A DNA stretch of 64,000 nt from Epiperipatus broadwayi. Taxonomy: Eukaryota; Onychophora; Udeonychophora; Euonychophora; Peripatidae. Where the stretch lies: positions 1 through 64,000 of the forward strand of contig JAQFVV010000459.1 of the NCBI GenBank assembly GCA_028023455.1, read 5' to 3'. The translations under genes and the position numbers were made by a program. The notes under the pieces were generated by a model. The model did no database searches and was not told where the DNA came from. It saw only the letters and a list, made by a program, of their open reading frames with translations. Shown here piece by piece: positions 1 through 13,439 of this stretch. Each line of letters opens with the position of its first letter. The first letter of the stretch is position 1.

Positions 1-32
1 ATATGTAATATTCAACTCTATGTGTATATATA

Positions 33-2629
33 TACAACCTCCATCTTTTCACTTATTTATAATTGCCCAGGCACCAATTCTATGCAAAATAGAATAAATT
101 TATAATTATAAATTATATTTAAACTTAATTAAAAGATTTTTACATTGAAATTACCCTATGGCTTAGCTCAGTTGAGGTTATAGGGTATGGTCTTTATATA
201 TCAAGCCAACAAGGATGATAAAAACATCTATAAACAATAATATTATAAGATTAATTGAAATATGTTCAGAGCATCTGTTCAATACTAAACTATTGCACAA
301 TCATCAAGTATCATATTTAATATAGAATAGATAATTATTAGGACCGGGTACTTTTCTATCCATATCACTATCTATTCTAAACAAAGTAAAATGTATTACT
401 GGCATTGTAATACTGAGACTTATTACCACTAAACAAATTTAACTAAAACTTGAATTATTTGACAAACTTATATCTTCTATAACTATGCTATGATAATTAG
501 ATGTGTGTGTGTGTGTGTGGAAATGAAGAATCGAACGTATATAATCAAGGAATTCCTATAAGCTGTTGATTCAATAAAATATTTATTAAAAAAAAATAAA
601 ATCAAAAATAAATCATAAATAAAAAAAAAATTATTGATACACCTTTATCACCAATTACATTTCTTCTGTGGTAAAATGAAAATTCACTACTTTTAATATG
701 TTAATCATATATCTTCGAATATGTGCGTTTGTTTATATAGTAAATATCATGAATTTCTAAACTATATTCTATTGGATTATTTATAAAACTTTGATGATGA
801 CAGAAATTAATCATCTTTTATACATATTATAGAATTTTATATAACACTTGTCCGTTATAACCAATATATATTCCATCTAACATTAACTATACAAAAATTA
901 AAGACAAGCATGGGACAACAATAATAAAACACTTATATACGTGAGAGTTAATAATATCTCCCAAACTCCATTTAAATAATCTAATCATCCCTGATCATTT
1001 CTATCATCAAGTTATATTCACTCTACTTCCTATATAACAAATTTATAACTGACAAGGTTTTTATTCTTTATTTTTTTTAAATAAAATCATTAACGAAATT
1101 CAGCATAATAAATACAATTAAAAAATATAATAATAATAAATAACATCACGCACATATCTGAACATCTACAACCACCGATAATATAATTTCCAGATTATAT
1201 AAAATAATAAATAATCATATTATAAATGATAGGAAGTTACATTATATTTGTTGTTGTTTTTTTTTTAAAAAAAATAAAAAAAATAAATAAAAATTGATTA
1301 TACATCTGTTGTATTCAGTAATGAAAATATTTATCAGTATCTTGTCATTACAGGTTAAGTTTTTTTAAACAAAATTGAAAGTTAAAAGAAACACATATAT
1401 TAATTTCAATGACACAGTAGATTATAACATAAAAAAAAAATGTCTATCCATTGTTAAAGCATATTTTTGTTAAGAATGACAATAGTCTTTTCCTTTTAGA
1501 ATTCCGTGATAAGCCTTATAATTACATTTGCATGCATTGAAAATTATTTTGTTATAGACACGCGTATAGTGAAGTTATACAATATAAAATTATCTTCTTG
1601 ATATCAGATTAGATATATAAATTTTTTCATTTTAAATTTTGTTTTATAGAATATTGATAGCAAATTCTTTAAGTTAAAAATCAGGCGTTTAATTTTAGCG
1701 TCTAAGAAAAGAATTTGAGGTAGCTCTATTTTACAAAACGTTGCCATTTTAATATTATTCATGTTTTAATAATATTTTAAAATAAATTATAATAACTTAT
1801 CTTATGTAACATCCAGGTATTCCAAAGGTAGTGAACTTAAATCATGACTTTGGCAGAACTTTGAAGCTGGTTTCCTTTTGGGTCTATCTCTTCATTGTTT
1901 TATTTACTCCAGTAGTACAATAGAAATTTTCCATAAATATATTATTAGAATCCTTGCGATTTTTTTATGTTTGTTATAATACTATTAGAGAGTTTTTTGA
2001 TTCATTTAAGTTTTTTTAACTTCTTCCTCGGAGCTTTTTTTTTTATTACTTTTTAGTTGTAAACCCTATCTTTCTCTCCTCACGCCCTCTATGTTTCCAT
2101 GACAACTTTGGAAGCTTGCCAGAAATATTATTTATAAAATTTTAAACAATATAATGTTTGAATATACTATACATAGTAATTAAAAAAATATTAAACATTA
2201 ATTATTAATTTTAAAATGTCATTTACTATTACAAATAATCTTTATCATTTTTAAAATATAAGATTCTAAGACAATATATAATCAATAAATTATAAATAAA
2301 ATATAAAAAAGAAAATTCTACTTAATAATACACATATGCATCTGCCTATGATGACATGTAAATCTTCTATTGTACACAAACATCTACCACTAAACATATA
2401 GTCCCAAAATTCCATCAATCAATCTACCCATTTAAGATTTTAATTTTGTTAAAATCCCAATTTTAATTAGAAAATCACATCACAATTTAGGCCTAATTTT
2501 CCCAAAAACTCAATTCAAAATATTATATTACATCACAATTCATTTTTCTCAACTAATTATCTTTATCCCTTATTAATACAAATATGACCTTCCCCATATT
2601 TCTTTCTGGTGCCAACCTGGAAGGTTACA
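33..2629 (-). repeat. 3' LTR of left LTR element
   Basis: About 2.6 kb, nearly identical to 6619-9199 in the same orientation and to 27048-29644 and 33627-36212 inverted. Differences seen by eye are few: a (TG)n length change near 506-520, single substitutions and homopolymer shifts. No meaningful ORF. On the minus strand it starts TGTAACCTTCCAGG and ends GGAGGTTGTA. Confidence 0.85.
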
Positions 2630-2630
2630 A

Positions 2631-2643
2631 TCCGTCCCCCTTA
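2631..2643 (-). other. Polypurine tract, left LTR element
   Basis: On the minus strand a purine-rich run (AAGGGGGACGGA) lies one base upstream of the TGTAACC start of the 3' LTR, the usual place for plus-strand DNA priming. The right copy has the equivalent tract at 33613-33624. Confidence 0.6.
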
Positions 2644-2871
2644 TAAAAGAATAATGAATTGGATAAACAACAATCAATATTAATAACACATTAAATTTTA
2701 CATTAAGATCATTCCTCAATTAGAAAATTATGTTTGTCGAATAAACATAAACAATAAAAACATTTAATGCTTTTATAAACACATGTTTATTTTATACTTT
2801 AGCAACATTATATAAGCAAAAAAAAAAAATAATACTTACATTCTATATTGAACACTATGTATAATTTTTTA

Positions 2872-4499
2872 TTAATTATGTCTTGCAGGACATGGAACCA
2901 AACTGCGAGCATTATAGGTTTCTTTAAACCTTGTGTTTATATTCTTGATCTCCTTTCTTCTAACAAGTTTTTTCCTACAAGATTTCATTTTCACTTTACT
3001 AGATTTAACTTTAACCTTTTTAATATATCTTACTTTATTCTTCACTTTCTTAAGATGATTTATATTAAATAATTCTTCCTTTACTCCTTTGAGTTTGATC
3101 TTAGCCTTTCCAACTTCTTTTTCTTCATCAACAACCTTTCTGCCAAAAGTTAAATTAACTATCTTTTCATTTATTAACTTCTTGAATTTTACCTTAATTT
3201 TCTTCATATGTTTATTGTGACTAATTATCTCTCTCATAAAATCTACTTTGGTTTTCTTCTTACTTTTACATTTAAGCTTTACTTTGGCTTTGCCTAAATC
3301 TTTTTCCGGATTACTAACTTTTCTAAGAAAATTTAAATCAGACTTCTCTGTATTCTTAATTTTACATTTTATTTTCACTTTACCGACTTCTCTAGCATGA
3401 CTAACACTTTCTATTAAACATTTCATACTACATATTACATGTTTAGTATCTCCATAAAATATTTTTTTTAAAAACATTCACCTTCACCTTATGTTCTAAA
3501 TAATCAAGAACACACTTTGGAATTATGTCTTCATTTTTATTTTTAAATTTATTACCTGTAATATCAGTAACCTTAAGCAATTCATTTTCCACAATTTCTA
3601 GGTATTTCATGTCTAAGGAAATAATTTCTGTCTTCATTGATTTACTAATTTCTTTCTTTTTATCAAGATTCTTCTTGAAATCCTTAAGCATGTCTATATC
3701 TTCAATTTTCTCTAATTTTGAGTCCTGATTAACTATTTCTCTAAGTTCTTTGTATACATTTATTTCATCACTGGCTAAACTAACATTCTTATTAATCTGC
3801 ATAACTTGGTCATTAACATTCTCATGCATTTCTAGCTTCATTTTGGATATTTCTACTCTTGCTTCTAGCTTTGTTTCTAGTTTCATTTCTAATCTTATCT
3901 CTGACATTTCTGACTTTATTTCAACTATCCTCTCCTCTGACTTCTTTTGACTCAATTTTATTTCTATTGCTATCTCTGATTCCTGACTTTTTACTTTCTT
4001 CTCCACAACTTGCATCTGCCTAATTATACTAGCATTTATTTCTACCATTTCTGACATTATTCCTAACATTTCCAATTTTATTTCTTTCATCCTCTCCTCT
4101 GACTTATCTTGATTCACTTTTATTTCTTTTAGTTCTGACTTCAATTCTACAAACATCTCTTCTGACTTTTTTCTATCTTCTACTCGTCCAGACTCTAACT
4201 TTGCTTACCTGACTTTAGTTCTTCTTTTAATTCTGACTTCAATTCTGCGAAAAATTCTTCTGACCTTTCTCTATCTTCTACTCGTCTAGACTCTAATTTT
4301 GCAAAAAAAACGATTTGGCTCACCTCAGCATATCATCATCCATGGTTTTACAAATATTATCTCTCATCTTACTAGACTCTCCATAGGACATATCTATAGC
4401 TTCATTTCCTGATTCAAGGTCAGGGGACAATGCAGCCATGTCTGGAGATGGTGTCTCTTGAGACCCACCCAAACTATCGTATAAACTAAACTCTTCCAT
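2872..4499 (-). pseudogene. Gag-like coiled-coil and lysine-rich protein, left copy (broken)
   Basis: Translation on the minus strand starts with MEEFSLYDSL at 4499. After early stops and frameshifts (about 4320-4160) the longest open pieces are 4156-3443 (237 aa) and 3477-2872 (201 aa). The first is rich in K, E, S, I and M in heptad-like order (KSELKEI, KSEERM, EIKLEM), a strong coiled-coil signature. The second is extremely basic (KVKIKCKIK, KAKVKLKCK, SSKVKMKSC) and ends CPARHN. The two pieces overlap by 35 bases in different frames at an eight-A run. No CCHC zinc knuckle or enzyme motif is visible. Position between primer site and polypurine tract suggests a gag-type structural protein; that is inference from place and composition, not from a domain match. 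Confidence 0.55.
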
Positions 4500-5685
4500 T
4501 TTATAATCTCTTTAAAAATTTATTAATACTATTTAAGAAAACAAGGTTTACCAGCTCCAAACTCCACCAAATCAACAATTCAAATTCACCACCACTACCT
4601 AAAATGTCATAAAATTTCCACAATTTTATTTTCCCATATAATGTTCGATTTTCCACACACACATAGATAAGAAGACATTAAGTTTTAACTAGATACAATT
4701 AATCTAAACATAGCTGGAATTGTAAATTAAATTTTATATGATCCACTATAGTTATATTGCAAACTACACCAATTCAAACAACTGATAAAAGACCAAAATA
4801 ATTTAAACATATTCATTTATCTTTATGCTGTATTGGGTGCATTCAAATATTATAACCAGCATTTATAACAAAAAAAAAATCATAACCAAAATCAAATTAA
4901 TGATGACATGCATTTACTATGACAACTGATATACAATTTTTTACTTAAATATGGTAAATGCCAACCTTTGCATAAGAATATAGAAAATAGCCTTTTAAGA
5001 ATGAGCTATATATTCAAGTTATATATTTATCCATTCTTCTAAAGATCCAACAGATACTGACAGCCAAAAGAATTATTAGCAGTTTACAATTTTGAGATGG
5101 ATAGAAGAATTCCATCACTGCTCTCAAAACATACAATGCTCCATGAACACTCTGATGATCATCTCACTTTAACCACTCTAAGCTACCACAACCCATAATA
5201 TTCTACTACAAACACTATCACAATGCCCTGCTTACATCCAAGTCTTAGGGGCTATTTATAAAATATTGTCTTGCTCTCTCTGGAGTCTTAGAGACAAATA
5301 TTACATATATATTGGAAAGAACTATGCCTTGCTCTCTCTGGAGTCTTAGAGGCAAAATCATGGCAGGACTACTGTTAACTGCTTCATGATAACTAACAAC
5401 TGATATCATAATTTGGGTTGGAGCAGTGAATGAGAACAATCAATCACCAGTGACATGAATACACCATATACCCAAGACAATAACAAAAATTCTCCATCCA
5501 TCACCAAAATTTGCAATACAACCAACAAAACTCCAACAATCAAGTATTCTATTTAACCTTCAAAATTATAGACTTTCTATAACAGAAGTGTTCCAGATAT
5601 GAACAATATTAACACTTTATAATTTAATACTATCAATAATTCTATGTTTATCTAGCATCAGTACTATATTTAATTGATAAGCAAA

Positions 5686-5738
<53 letters not shown>

Positions 5739-6470
5739 TTATATATATATATATATATATATAATAATGTTCATCAACTTTAACATTTACTACTAAATTG
5801 TGATATTTATATAGCTTTATAATTGAAATTAAGCTGTCTCATGGCTGTATTTATTTATATCACCTAAAAAAATGTTTTTTTTTAAACTATACATCTGACA
5901 TTTATATATCTGTTACACATCTTTCAGGTATTGGCTTATTTCAAACTCTAATTTGCTTATTTCAAACCTTAGTTAATGCTCCATTTATTCCTAACTCATT
6001 TTATCAAACATTTCTATTAATCTTCCAGATTGATATCAAAAATCCTTGAATAAGAAAAACTACTAACTTGATTGTATTTTGGAACCAATTCTACAATAGC
6101 TGTATATTTTAAACAGGATTAAAGTAAATTCTAATAGCACAGGATTACTTCTCATCTCAGATATATGCCAATATATATCAACAAAAATATAAATACTCTA
6201 CAAGTATATATTAAACCATTCACGCTAGTCATCACTTAACCAATTAAACCAACAAAAGAAAAATATTCTACAGAATATGAGACTTAATTAATCAAGATTC
6301 CACAATTGGACAACCACTTAACCCATGTATATCAGGCCATCCACATTGCATGCCACCACCTAACCATAAATATATCAGGCTCCAATTGGGTAGCCACTTT
6401 ATGTGTCATTCATAATAGAATGTACAAAATATAATCTCCAACAAAGAACAAAATACACATATGAACAAAA
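4500..6470 (-). other. 5' interior of left LTR element, no clear gene
   Basis: Untranslated interior between leader and gag-like gene. It holds a (TA)n tract at 5688-5763 and a short direct repeat (CTTGCTCTCTCTGGAGTC near 5270 and 5333). A 64-aa ORF at 5439-5245 (minus, MFSFTAPTQIMIS...) survives in the right copy at 30783-30968 with nearly the same residues, but it has no recognisable domain. Confidence 0.5.
5688..5763. repeat. (TA)n microsatellite
   Basis: Alternating TA interrupted once by a T run near 5735. The right-arm equivalent (30435-30536) has a different length and interruption. Confidence 0.95.
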
Positions 6471-6618
6471 ATGAATCGATCACCAATCATTGTGCAACCA
6501 TTGAAACCCTAAATATATGAAGCCCCACGATTGGGCAAGCCATTGAAACCCAATCATATATCAAGCATTTAACCCATAAATGTCAAAGCCCCAGTTGGGC
6601 GGCCATTGAAACCCTCCC
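6470..6618 (-). other. Leader with repeated primer-binding-like motifs, left copy
   Basis: On the minus strand, just after the 5' LTR, the motif GTTTCAATGG occurs three times, twice followed by a primer-site-like block (GCCCAACTGGGGC, then GCCCAATCGTGGGGC). A TGG start followed by CCCAA(C/T)...GGGGC is the usual look of an LTR-element site for a tRNA 3' end. The right copy lacks about 60 bases here, as if two GTTTCAATGG repeats had recombined. Confidence 0.5.
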
Positions 6619-9196
6619 TACAACCTCCATCTTTTCACTTATTTATAATTGCCCAGGTGCCAATTCTATGCAAAATAGAATAAATTTATAATTATAAATT
6701 ATATTTAAACTTAATTAAAAGATTTTTATATTGAAATTACCCTATGGCTTAGCTCAGTTGAGGTTATAGGGTATGGTCTTTATATATCAAGCCAACAAGG
6801 ATGATAAAAACATCTATAAACAATAATATTATAAGATTAATTGAAATATGTTCAGAGCATCTGTTCAATACTAAACTATTGCACAATCATCAAGTATCAT
6901 ATTTAATATAGAATAGATAATTATTAGGACCGGGTACTTTTCTATCCATATCACTATCTATTCTAAACAAAGTAAAATGTATTACTGGCATTGTAATACT
7001 GAGACTTATTACCACTAAACAAATTTAACTAAAACTTGAATTATTTGACAAACTTATATCTTCTATAACTATGCTATGATAATTAGATGTGTGTGTGGAA
7101 ATGAAGAATCGAACGTATATAATCAAGGAATTCCTATAAGCTGTTGATTCAATAAAATATTTATTAAAAAAAAATAAAATCAAAAATAAATCATAAATAA
7201 AAAAAATATTATTGATACACCTTTATCACCAATTACATTTCTTCTGTGGTAAAATGAAAATTCACTACTTTTAATATGTTAATCATATATCTTCGAATAT
7301 GTGCGTTTGTTTATATAGTAAATATCATGAATTTCTAAACTATATTCTATTGGATTATTTATAAAACTTTGATGATGACAGAAATTAATCATCTTTTATA
7401 CATATTATAGAATTTTATATAACACTTGTCCGTTATAACCAATATATATTCCATCTAACATTAACTATACAAAAATTAAAGACAAGCATGGGACAACAAT
7501 AATAAAACACTTATATACGTGAGAGTTAATAATACCTCCCAAACTCCATTTAAATAATTTAATCATTCCTGATCATTTCTATCGTCAAGTTATATTCACT
7601 CTACTTCCTATATAACCAATTTATAACTGACAAGGTTTTTATTCTTTATTTTTTTAAATAAAATCATTAACGAAATTCAGCATAATAAATACAATTAAAA
7701 AATAATAATAATAATATATAACATCACGCACATATCCGAACATCTATAACCACCGATAATATAATTTCTAGATTATATAAAATAATACATAATCATATTA
7801 TAAATGATATGAAGTTACATTGTATTTGTTGTTTTTTTTAAAAAAAAAATAAAAAATAAAAATTGATTATACATCTGCTGTATTCAGTAATGAAAATATT
7901 TATCAGTATCTTGTCATTACAGGTTAAGTTTTTTTTTAAACAAAATTGAAAGTTAAAAGAAACACATATATTAATTTCAATGACACAGTAGATTATAACA
8001 TAAAAAAAATGTCTATCCATTGTTAAAGCATATTTTTGTTAAGAATGACAATAGTCTTTTCCTTTTAGAATTCCGTGATAAGCCTTATAATTACATTTGC
8101 ATGCATTGAAAATTATTTTGTTATAGACACGCGTATAGTGAAGTTATACAATATAAAATTATCTTCTTGATATCAGATTAGATATATAATTTTTTTCATT
8201 TTAAATTTTGTTTTATAGAATATTGATAGCAAATTCTTTAAGTTAAAAATCAGGCGTTTAATTTTAGCGTCTAAGAAAAGAATTTGAGGTAGCTCTATTT
8301 TACAAAACGTTGCCATTTTAATATTATTCATGTTTTAATAATATTTTAAAATAAATTATAATAACTTATCTTATGTAACATCCAGGTATTCCAAAGGTAG
8401 TGAACTTAAATCATGACTTTGGCAGAACTTTGAAGCTGGTTTCCTTTTGGGTCTATCTCTTCATTGTTTTATTTACTCCAGTAGTACAATATAAATTTTC
8501 CATAAATATATTATTAGAATCCTTGTGATTTTTTTTATGTTTGTTATAATACTATTAGAGAGTTTTTTTGATTCATTTAAGTTTTTTTTTTACTTCTTCC
8601 TCGGAGCTTTTTTTTTTATTACTTTTTAGTTGTAAACCCTGTCTTTCTCTCCTCACGCCCTCTATGTTTCCATGACAACTTTGGAAGCTTGCCAGAAATA
8701 TTATTTATAAAATTTTAAACAATATAATGTTTGAATATACTATACATAGTAATTAAAAAAATATTAAACATTAATTATTAATTTTAAAATGTCATTTACT
8801 ATTACAAATAATCTTTATCATTTTTAAAATATAAGATTCTAAGACAATATATAATCAATAAATTATAAATAAAATATAAAAAAGAAAATTCTACTTAATA
8901 ATACACATATGCATCTGCCTATGATGACATTTAAATCTTCTATTGTACACAAACATCTACCACTAAACATATAGCCCCAAAATTCCATCAATCAATCTAC
9001 CCATTTAAGATTTTAATTTTGTTAAAATCCCAATTTCAATTAGCAAATCACATCACATTTGCCTAATTTTCCCAAAAATTCAATTCCAAATATTATATTA
9101 CATCACAATTCATTTTTCTCAACTAATTATCTTTATCCCTTGTTAGTACAAATGTGACCTTCCCCATATTTCTTTCTGGTGCCAACCTGGAAGGTT

Positions 9197-9199
<3 letters not shown>
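6619..9199 (-). repeat. 5' LTR of left LTR element
   Basis: About 2.58 kb direct repeat of 33-2629, with the same termini. Sequence outside it turns abruptly into (TA)n at 9200. No ORF of note. Confidence 0.85.

Positions 9200-9287
<88 letters not shown>
9200..9287. repeat. (TA)n microsatellite flanking the LTR element
   Basis: Uninterrupted TA dinucleotide run. The LTR element lies directly against it, suggesting insertion into the tract. The right-arm counterpart is 26960-27047. Confidence 0.95.
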
Positions 9288-9294
<7 letters not shown>

Positions 9295-10927
9295 GTAACT
9301 TACAGTTATTATTATCTCCTGTGAAATTATTATAAATATAAATTTTTTACATTTGACTATTTTTGTTATAAAACTATATATGTACTATTAATATATACAT
9401 TATAATTTTTAAATAATATATACCTTAAGCTTTTTGAGTAAAATGCCAGATTTGAAGTTAAGAATAAATACTTATATATTTTTTTATTTTATTATTAAAT
9501 CTTAATGTCAGTGGAGCAATTGATAGTTGAATTAAACATGAACTTATATAACACGCGAGCAGATCAAGTTAGATGCGCCGGGATACTAATAACGGTAAGG
9601 AAAAAGAAAATCATTTCTCTTTAAAAAAATATATTAATTTTATCAATACTACTGTTTAATCGATTGGAATTTAAATATTAACTTTTCCAAAATTAAAATA
9701 GCTTGTGGATTCAAAGTTTGCCAGGGAAAATATATTTAATTTTCTACTTATCTTAAAGGAATAGCAATATAAAGGAAAAGAACGTCTGTTTAAGTTTTTG
9801 AAACTACATTGTTTTTAACTTCTTCCATTATTCTTCGGATATATATAAATTTAAAGATAATTATATATATTAAGGACAAAACAATGTGCACTGAGTAGTA
9901 CACTCATTATATCAGTAAAGTTCCGAAACCAACCTTGCATGCTATTTTAAAATATTTTGAAATATTGAATATATAGACGTCTAGTGATAATAAGATATGA
10001 AGATTAAGAACATCTACATTCGAAAAAATATTTATTCTATTTCACATTAATCTGGTCATTGGATGTTATTAACAGTTTATCGATTTTCTAGGATAAATGG
10101 AATCATCATTGTACAAATGGATTGGTGATATGCTTAGTAGAATCTTCGTTGGGATGATGAAACATAGACTCAATATCTACTCTCAACTCTCTTATAAATA
10201 GTTTCCACTTTATTATTTATTTATATATATTATAATAATTTTTATATTATTTTAATATGTTTATTATTAATATTATTATCTTTTTTGAATTTATATCGCA
10301 TCATATATAGGTCTTAAAAGGAAAATTATATTTATTATAAAATATAATTAATTGAAAGCTTAACATAATTCATCAAATTAGATGAGGGATAAAAAGGAAA
10401 TGATTATTATTTGACAGATATCTTAAACAGGATGTTTTGTGTTTACTACGTAATATTGTAACGTTTAATGTATTTTTATTTATTAAAAATACATATAATA
10501 TATAAAGTTATACAATAGCCTTTAAATAATACTTATATATGGTTTAACTCAGAAGCATAATAAATAAGAACCATAAATAAATTAATAAGTTACATAAATT
10601 ATTAATTTTTGAACCCAGATATTGTTTTTATATATCTGTTAATTCTAAGTTCACTTTCTTTAATTTTAAAAAGTTTATTATAGTATTGAGGGTTTTATCA
10701 TAAAGTATTAAATAAAAAATATCATTATTAATATTCTTTTAAAAAATGATAAGATTCATCTTCAGTATTTATTTATTAATATTTTATTATTATATTCTTA
10801 TTATATTTTTTTATTGTTTATTAAATATTGATTTGTTAGCGTAATCTCTTTACATCTAATCATTATTGATTATATTATATATATGCTAGTATTATAAATA
10901 TCATATGTAATAATAGAACATAATTAA
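9288..10927. other. AT-rich sequence without recognised gene
   Basis: No coding, RNA or element signature recognised. It matches 25355-26959 inverted, with clearly more differences than in the LTR element (about 1 in 10 bases near 9540-9730 by eye). Confidence 0.6.
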
Positions 10928-11778
10928 CCACTTAACACAACATCCGGTGTTCATTAAGCAGGTGGTATCACTCAAAGCTTTCAATTAGCTTGATGCACAA
11001 AAATAATGTATCAATTTTTCAAAAGTTATTGACCAGTTTCAAATATATTCACTTTAAGTTTCATTTTTAAAAAGTATATTAAAATAATTTCTCAAATTAT
11101 AAATAAACGAAAGTTTTGGTCAAAAATAAATTTTGATTTTTTTAAAAAATTTGTGTTACGAGTTGACATGAAAGAAGCGCAAATCATAATTTCATTCTAT
11201 GATTTTTCCGACTTGCAATAAATGAGAAATAATTCTTGCTAAAATTGTAACTATTTTTAAAAATAATATTTATTTTTGACATATTACTGAAAATAATTTG
11301 TATTTTATTTTGTATTTCATCAAAAAATATTTCTAAAAATGCTCAAAAACATTAGGTTGTATCATTTTTCCAAAAATAAAAACAAAGCTGCCAGTAAATT
11401 TTTAATTTTTTGGCAGCCATATAAAAATTTTTAACAGCCAATAAGATTCAAGAAAAGATGATGAGAGGCGGAGCTTTTCCATTTTCTTTGTTTACATTCA
11501 GCAATGATAAGATTCAACAAAAGATGTGAGAAAAGGCAGTGCCTAGATTTGTTCCGACATAAATCATCAATTAATTGAAGTTTTACTTTGTAAAATAATT
11601 CAATAGATGGCAGTATATTATAAAAAACTTTTTTGCGTTCTAAATAGCCATGACTTTTTGTTAAACATACGCGTAGTCCAAAAAACTAAGCAATTAGTGA
11701 TACAAATTTACCATTTCATGATTAAAGCGAATATGATCTAAATTGCCTCGAGTCCGACCAGTCGAACAGTTAAAAAGG
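10928..11778. mobile_element. piggyBac-type MITE, left-arm copy (degraded)
   Basis: Inverted counterpart of 24513-25350. It is bounded by TTAA at 10924-10927 and 11779-11782. One end reads inward CCTTTTTAACTGTTCGAC; the other (CCACTTAACACAAC) has diverged from the CCCTTTAACTGTC seen in the right arm. No transposase ORF. The assignment rests mainly on the better right-arm copy. Confidence 0.5.
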
Positions 11779-11782
11779 TTAA

Positions 11783-12430
11783 TGCTTATATGTAAGGCAT
11801 AAGAAATAACTTGTTTTGGGAAATTATTCACTAAAGCGAAAAGAGCTGATTACAAATTCTCGTGAGTTTAAAATATGGGTATCATGGTGACTGAAGGATA
11901 AAGATGGATGACATGGTCTAAATTGTATTTCAAACTTATTTTAAAAGATTGATGGAATAGCATAATAAAGGTATATATAATCATGGACTTGGTATTTCAT
12001 CGATTCATTTCTAGCATTCTACTTGAAGACCCAAGGAGTCCGACAGATTGTAGTGAAATGCATAATCCTCTTTCTAAGGAAATTTAATCATCCCTTTATA
12101 TTTAACTCAAGACAACTTAGATTAAAAATATAATCATTCTGTTACAGGTTGGTGAACCTAACATGAAGCATTAAGTTAATTACTTCTAAACATTAAATAT
12201 AAAGTGATTATATTACATTTAATACATCAACTGGGATGATTAAATACCGCTTTCGTTATATTGGTGCCCTCAACTAAGGCTATCAAATAGGCTATTCCCA
12301 TTATAATATAGCAAATACAGTAGTTACCCAACATTACTTTATAGCTGTACAAAGACTACTAAGGAATATAATTTAAAGTAATAAAATGTTACATTTGTAT
12401 AAATATTACGTATTTGATATATAAAATTTC

Positions 12431-12435
<5 letters not shown>
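11783..12435. other. AT-rich sequence without recognised gene
   Basis: Unique-looking sequence with an inverted match near 23870-24505 in the right arm. Nothing recognised. Confidence 0.55.

Positions 12436-12524
<89 letters not shown>
12436..12524. repeat. (TA)n microsatellite
   Basis: About 89 bases of TA. The right arm has only a short TA run at the same place (about 23855-23873), so tract length differs strongly between arms. Confidence 0.95.
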
Positions 12525-12526
<2 letters not shown>

Positions 12527-12782
12527 AGCCCAAACAACATATGAAAGCATGGAAATCCAGTTAAAAAGAGATGAGAAGGAGGGGCAATTATATATAAATC
12601 CTTAGCTTAATCATCAATCATTTATATATCATTCATTGCCCCATGATCTCGATTTGATTCTTGGAAAGTAAGAGTTAATGTATTTTTTATGGTTCAGCTA
12701 AACATAATTGATTTGTTAATTCAACAGTCTGATATTTGAGCAATAAATGGGATTCAATTAATTATTAATTATTTAATATTAA

Positions 12783-12924
<142 letters not shown>

Positions 12925-13439
12925 CCATTCTGATATTCCATCAGTTGTTTTAACTTTAAAGAAATTTTTTAAAAAATAATATTATAATCTTCATTATTAT
13001 AATAATAAAAATTTAAAAAAATATAAATTTTAAAAAAAAGTTATCGATTCTCAATATTTGACATTTCTTAACTAATTCAAACAATAAAAAATGGTCCTCT
13101 CTAACTATACTTCTTCTCTCAGTTCCACAGATATATTTTGAAATTAAAATATCCTTTTTTGTTTCACAGTAATATTTCATTTTATTATTTAAAGTTAATT
13201 ACTTTATTAAATCATTGCTAAACGCTGCACTAACTATACTCCAGAAATCACATTGTCCTTTCGTGTCAAATAAAAGGCTTGATCAGCTTCTCAAGTTAAA
13301 AAAATATCTAAAATTATTTCCTTTATCCTCCTCACCCTTTTTTATTAAGTGATATTTTTTACCACATTACATTACGTACAATAGTCATAAGAGTAACATT
13401 CAATAGTTAGAAATGATTTTTATCTTATCATTCTTATGC

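Larger units (their letters stand above)
33..9199 (-). mobile_element. Non-autonomous long-LTR retroelement (left copy)
   Basis: Two direct repeats of about 2.6 kb (33-2629 and 6619-9199) flank a 4.0 kb interior. Read on the minus strand, the order is 5' LTR (9199 to 6619), primer-binding-like leader, (TA)n tract, gag-like gene (4499 to 2872), purine-rich tract (2643 to 2631), 3' LTR. The LTRs begin TGTAACC and end GGTTGTA, i.e. imperfect short inverted termini. No protease, reverse transcriptase, RNase H or integrase was recognised in the interior, so the element fits the large non-autonomous class (LARD-like) that relies on another element's enzymes. It sits in a (TA)n tract, so a target duplication cannot be resolved. 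Confidence 0.8.

Noticed and set aside
2848-3072. 74-aa plus-strand ORF and the related 109-aa minus ORF at 33079-33408
   Set aside because: Antisense to the lysine-rich C-terminal frame; no independent signal.
3525-3950. Plus-strand Ser/Phe/Ile-rich ORFs in the left LTR element, and their minus-strand counterparts at 32309-32728
   Set aside because: Antisense shadows of the coiled-coil gag-like gene.
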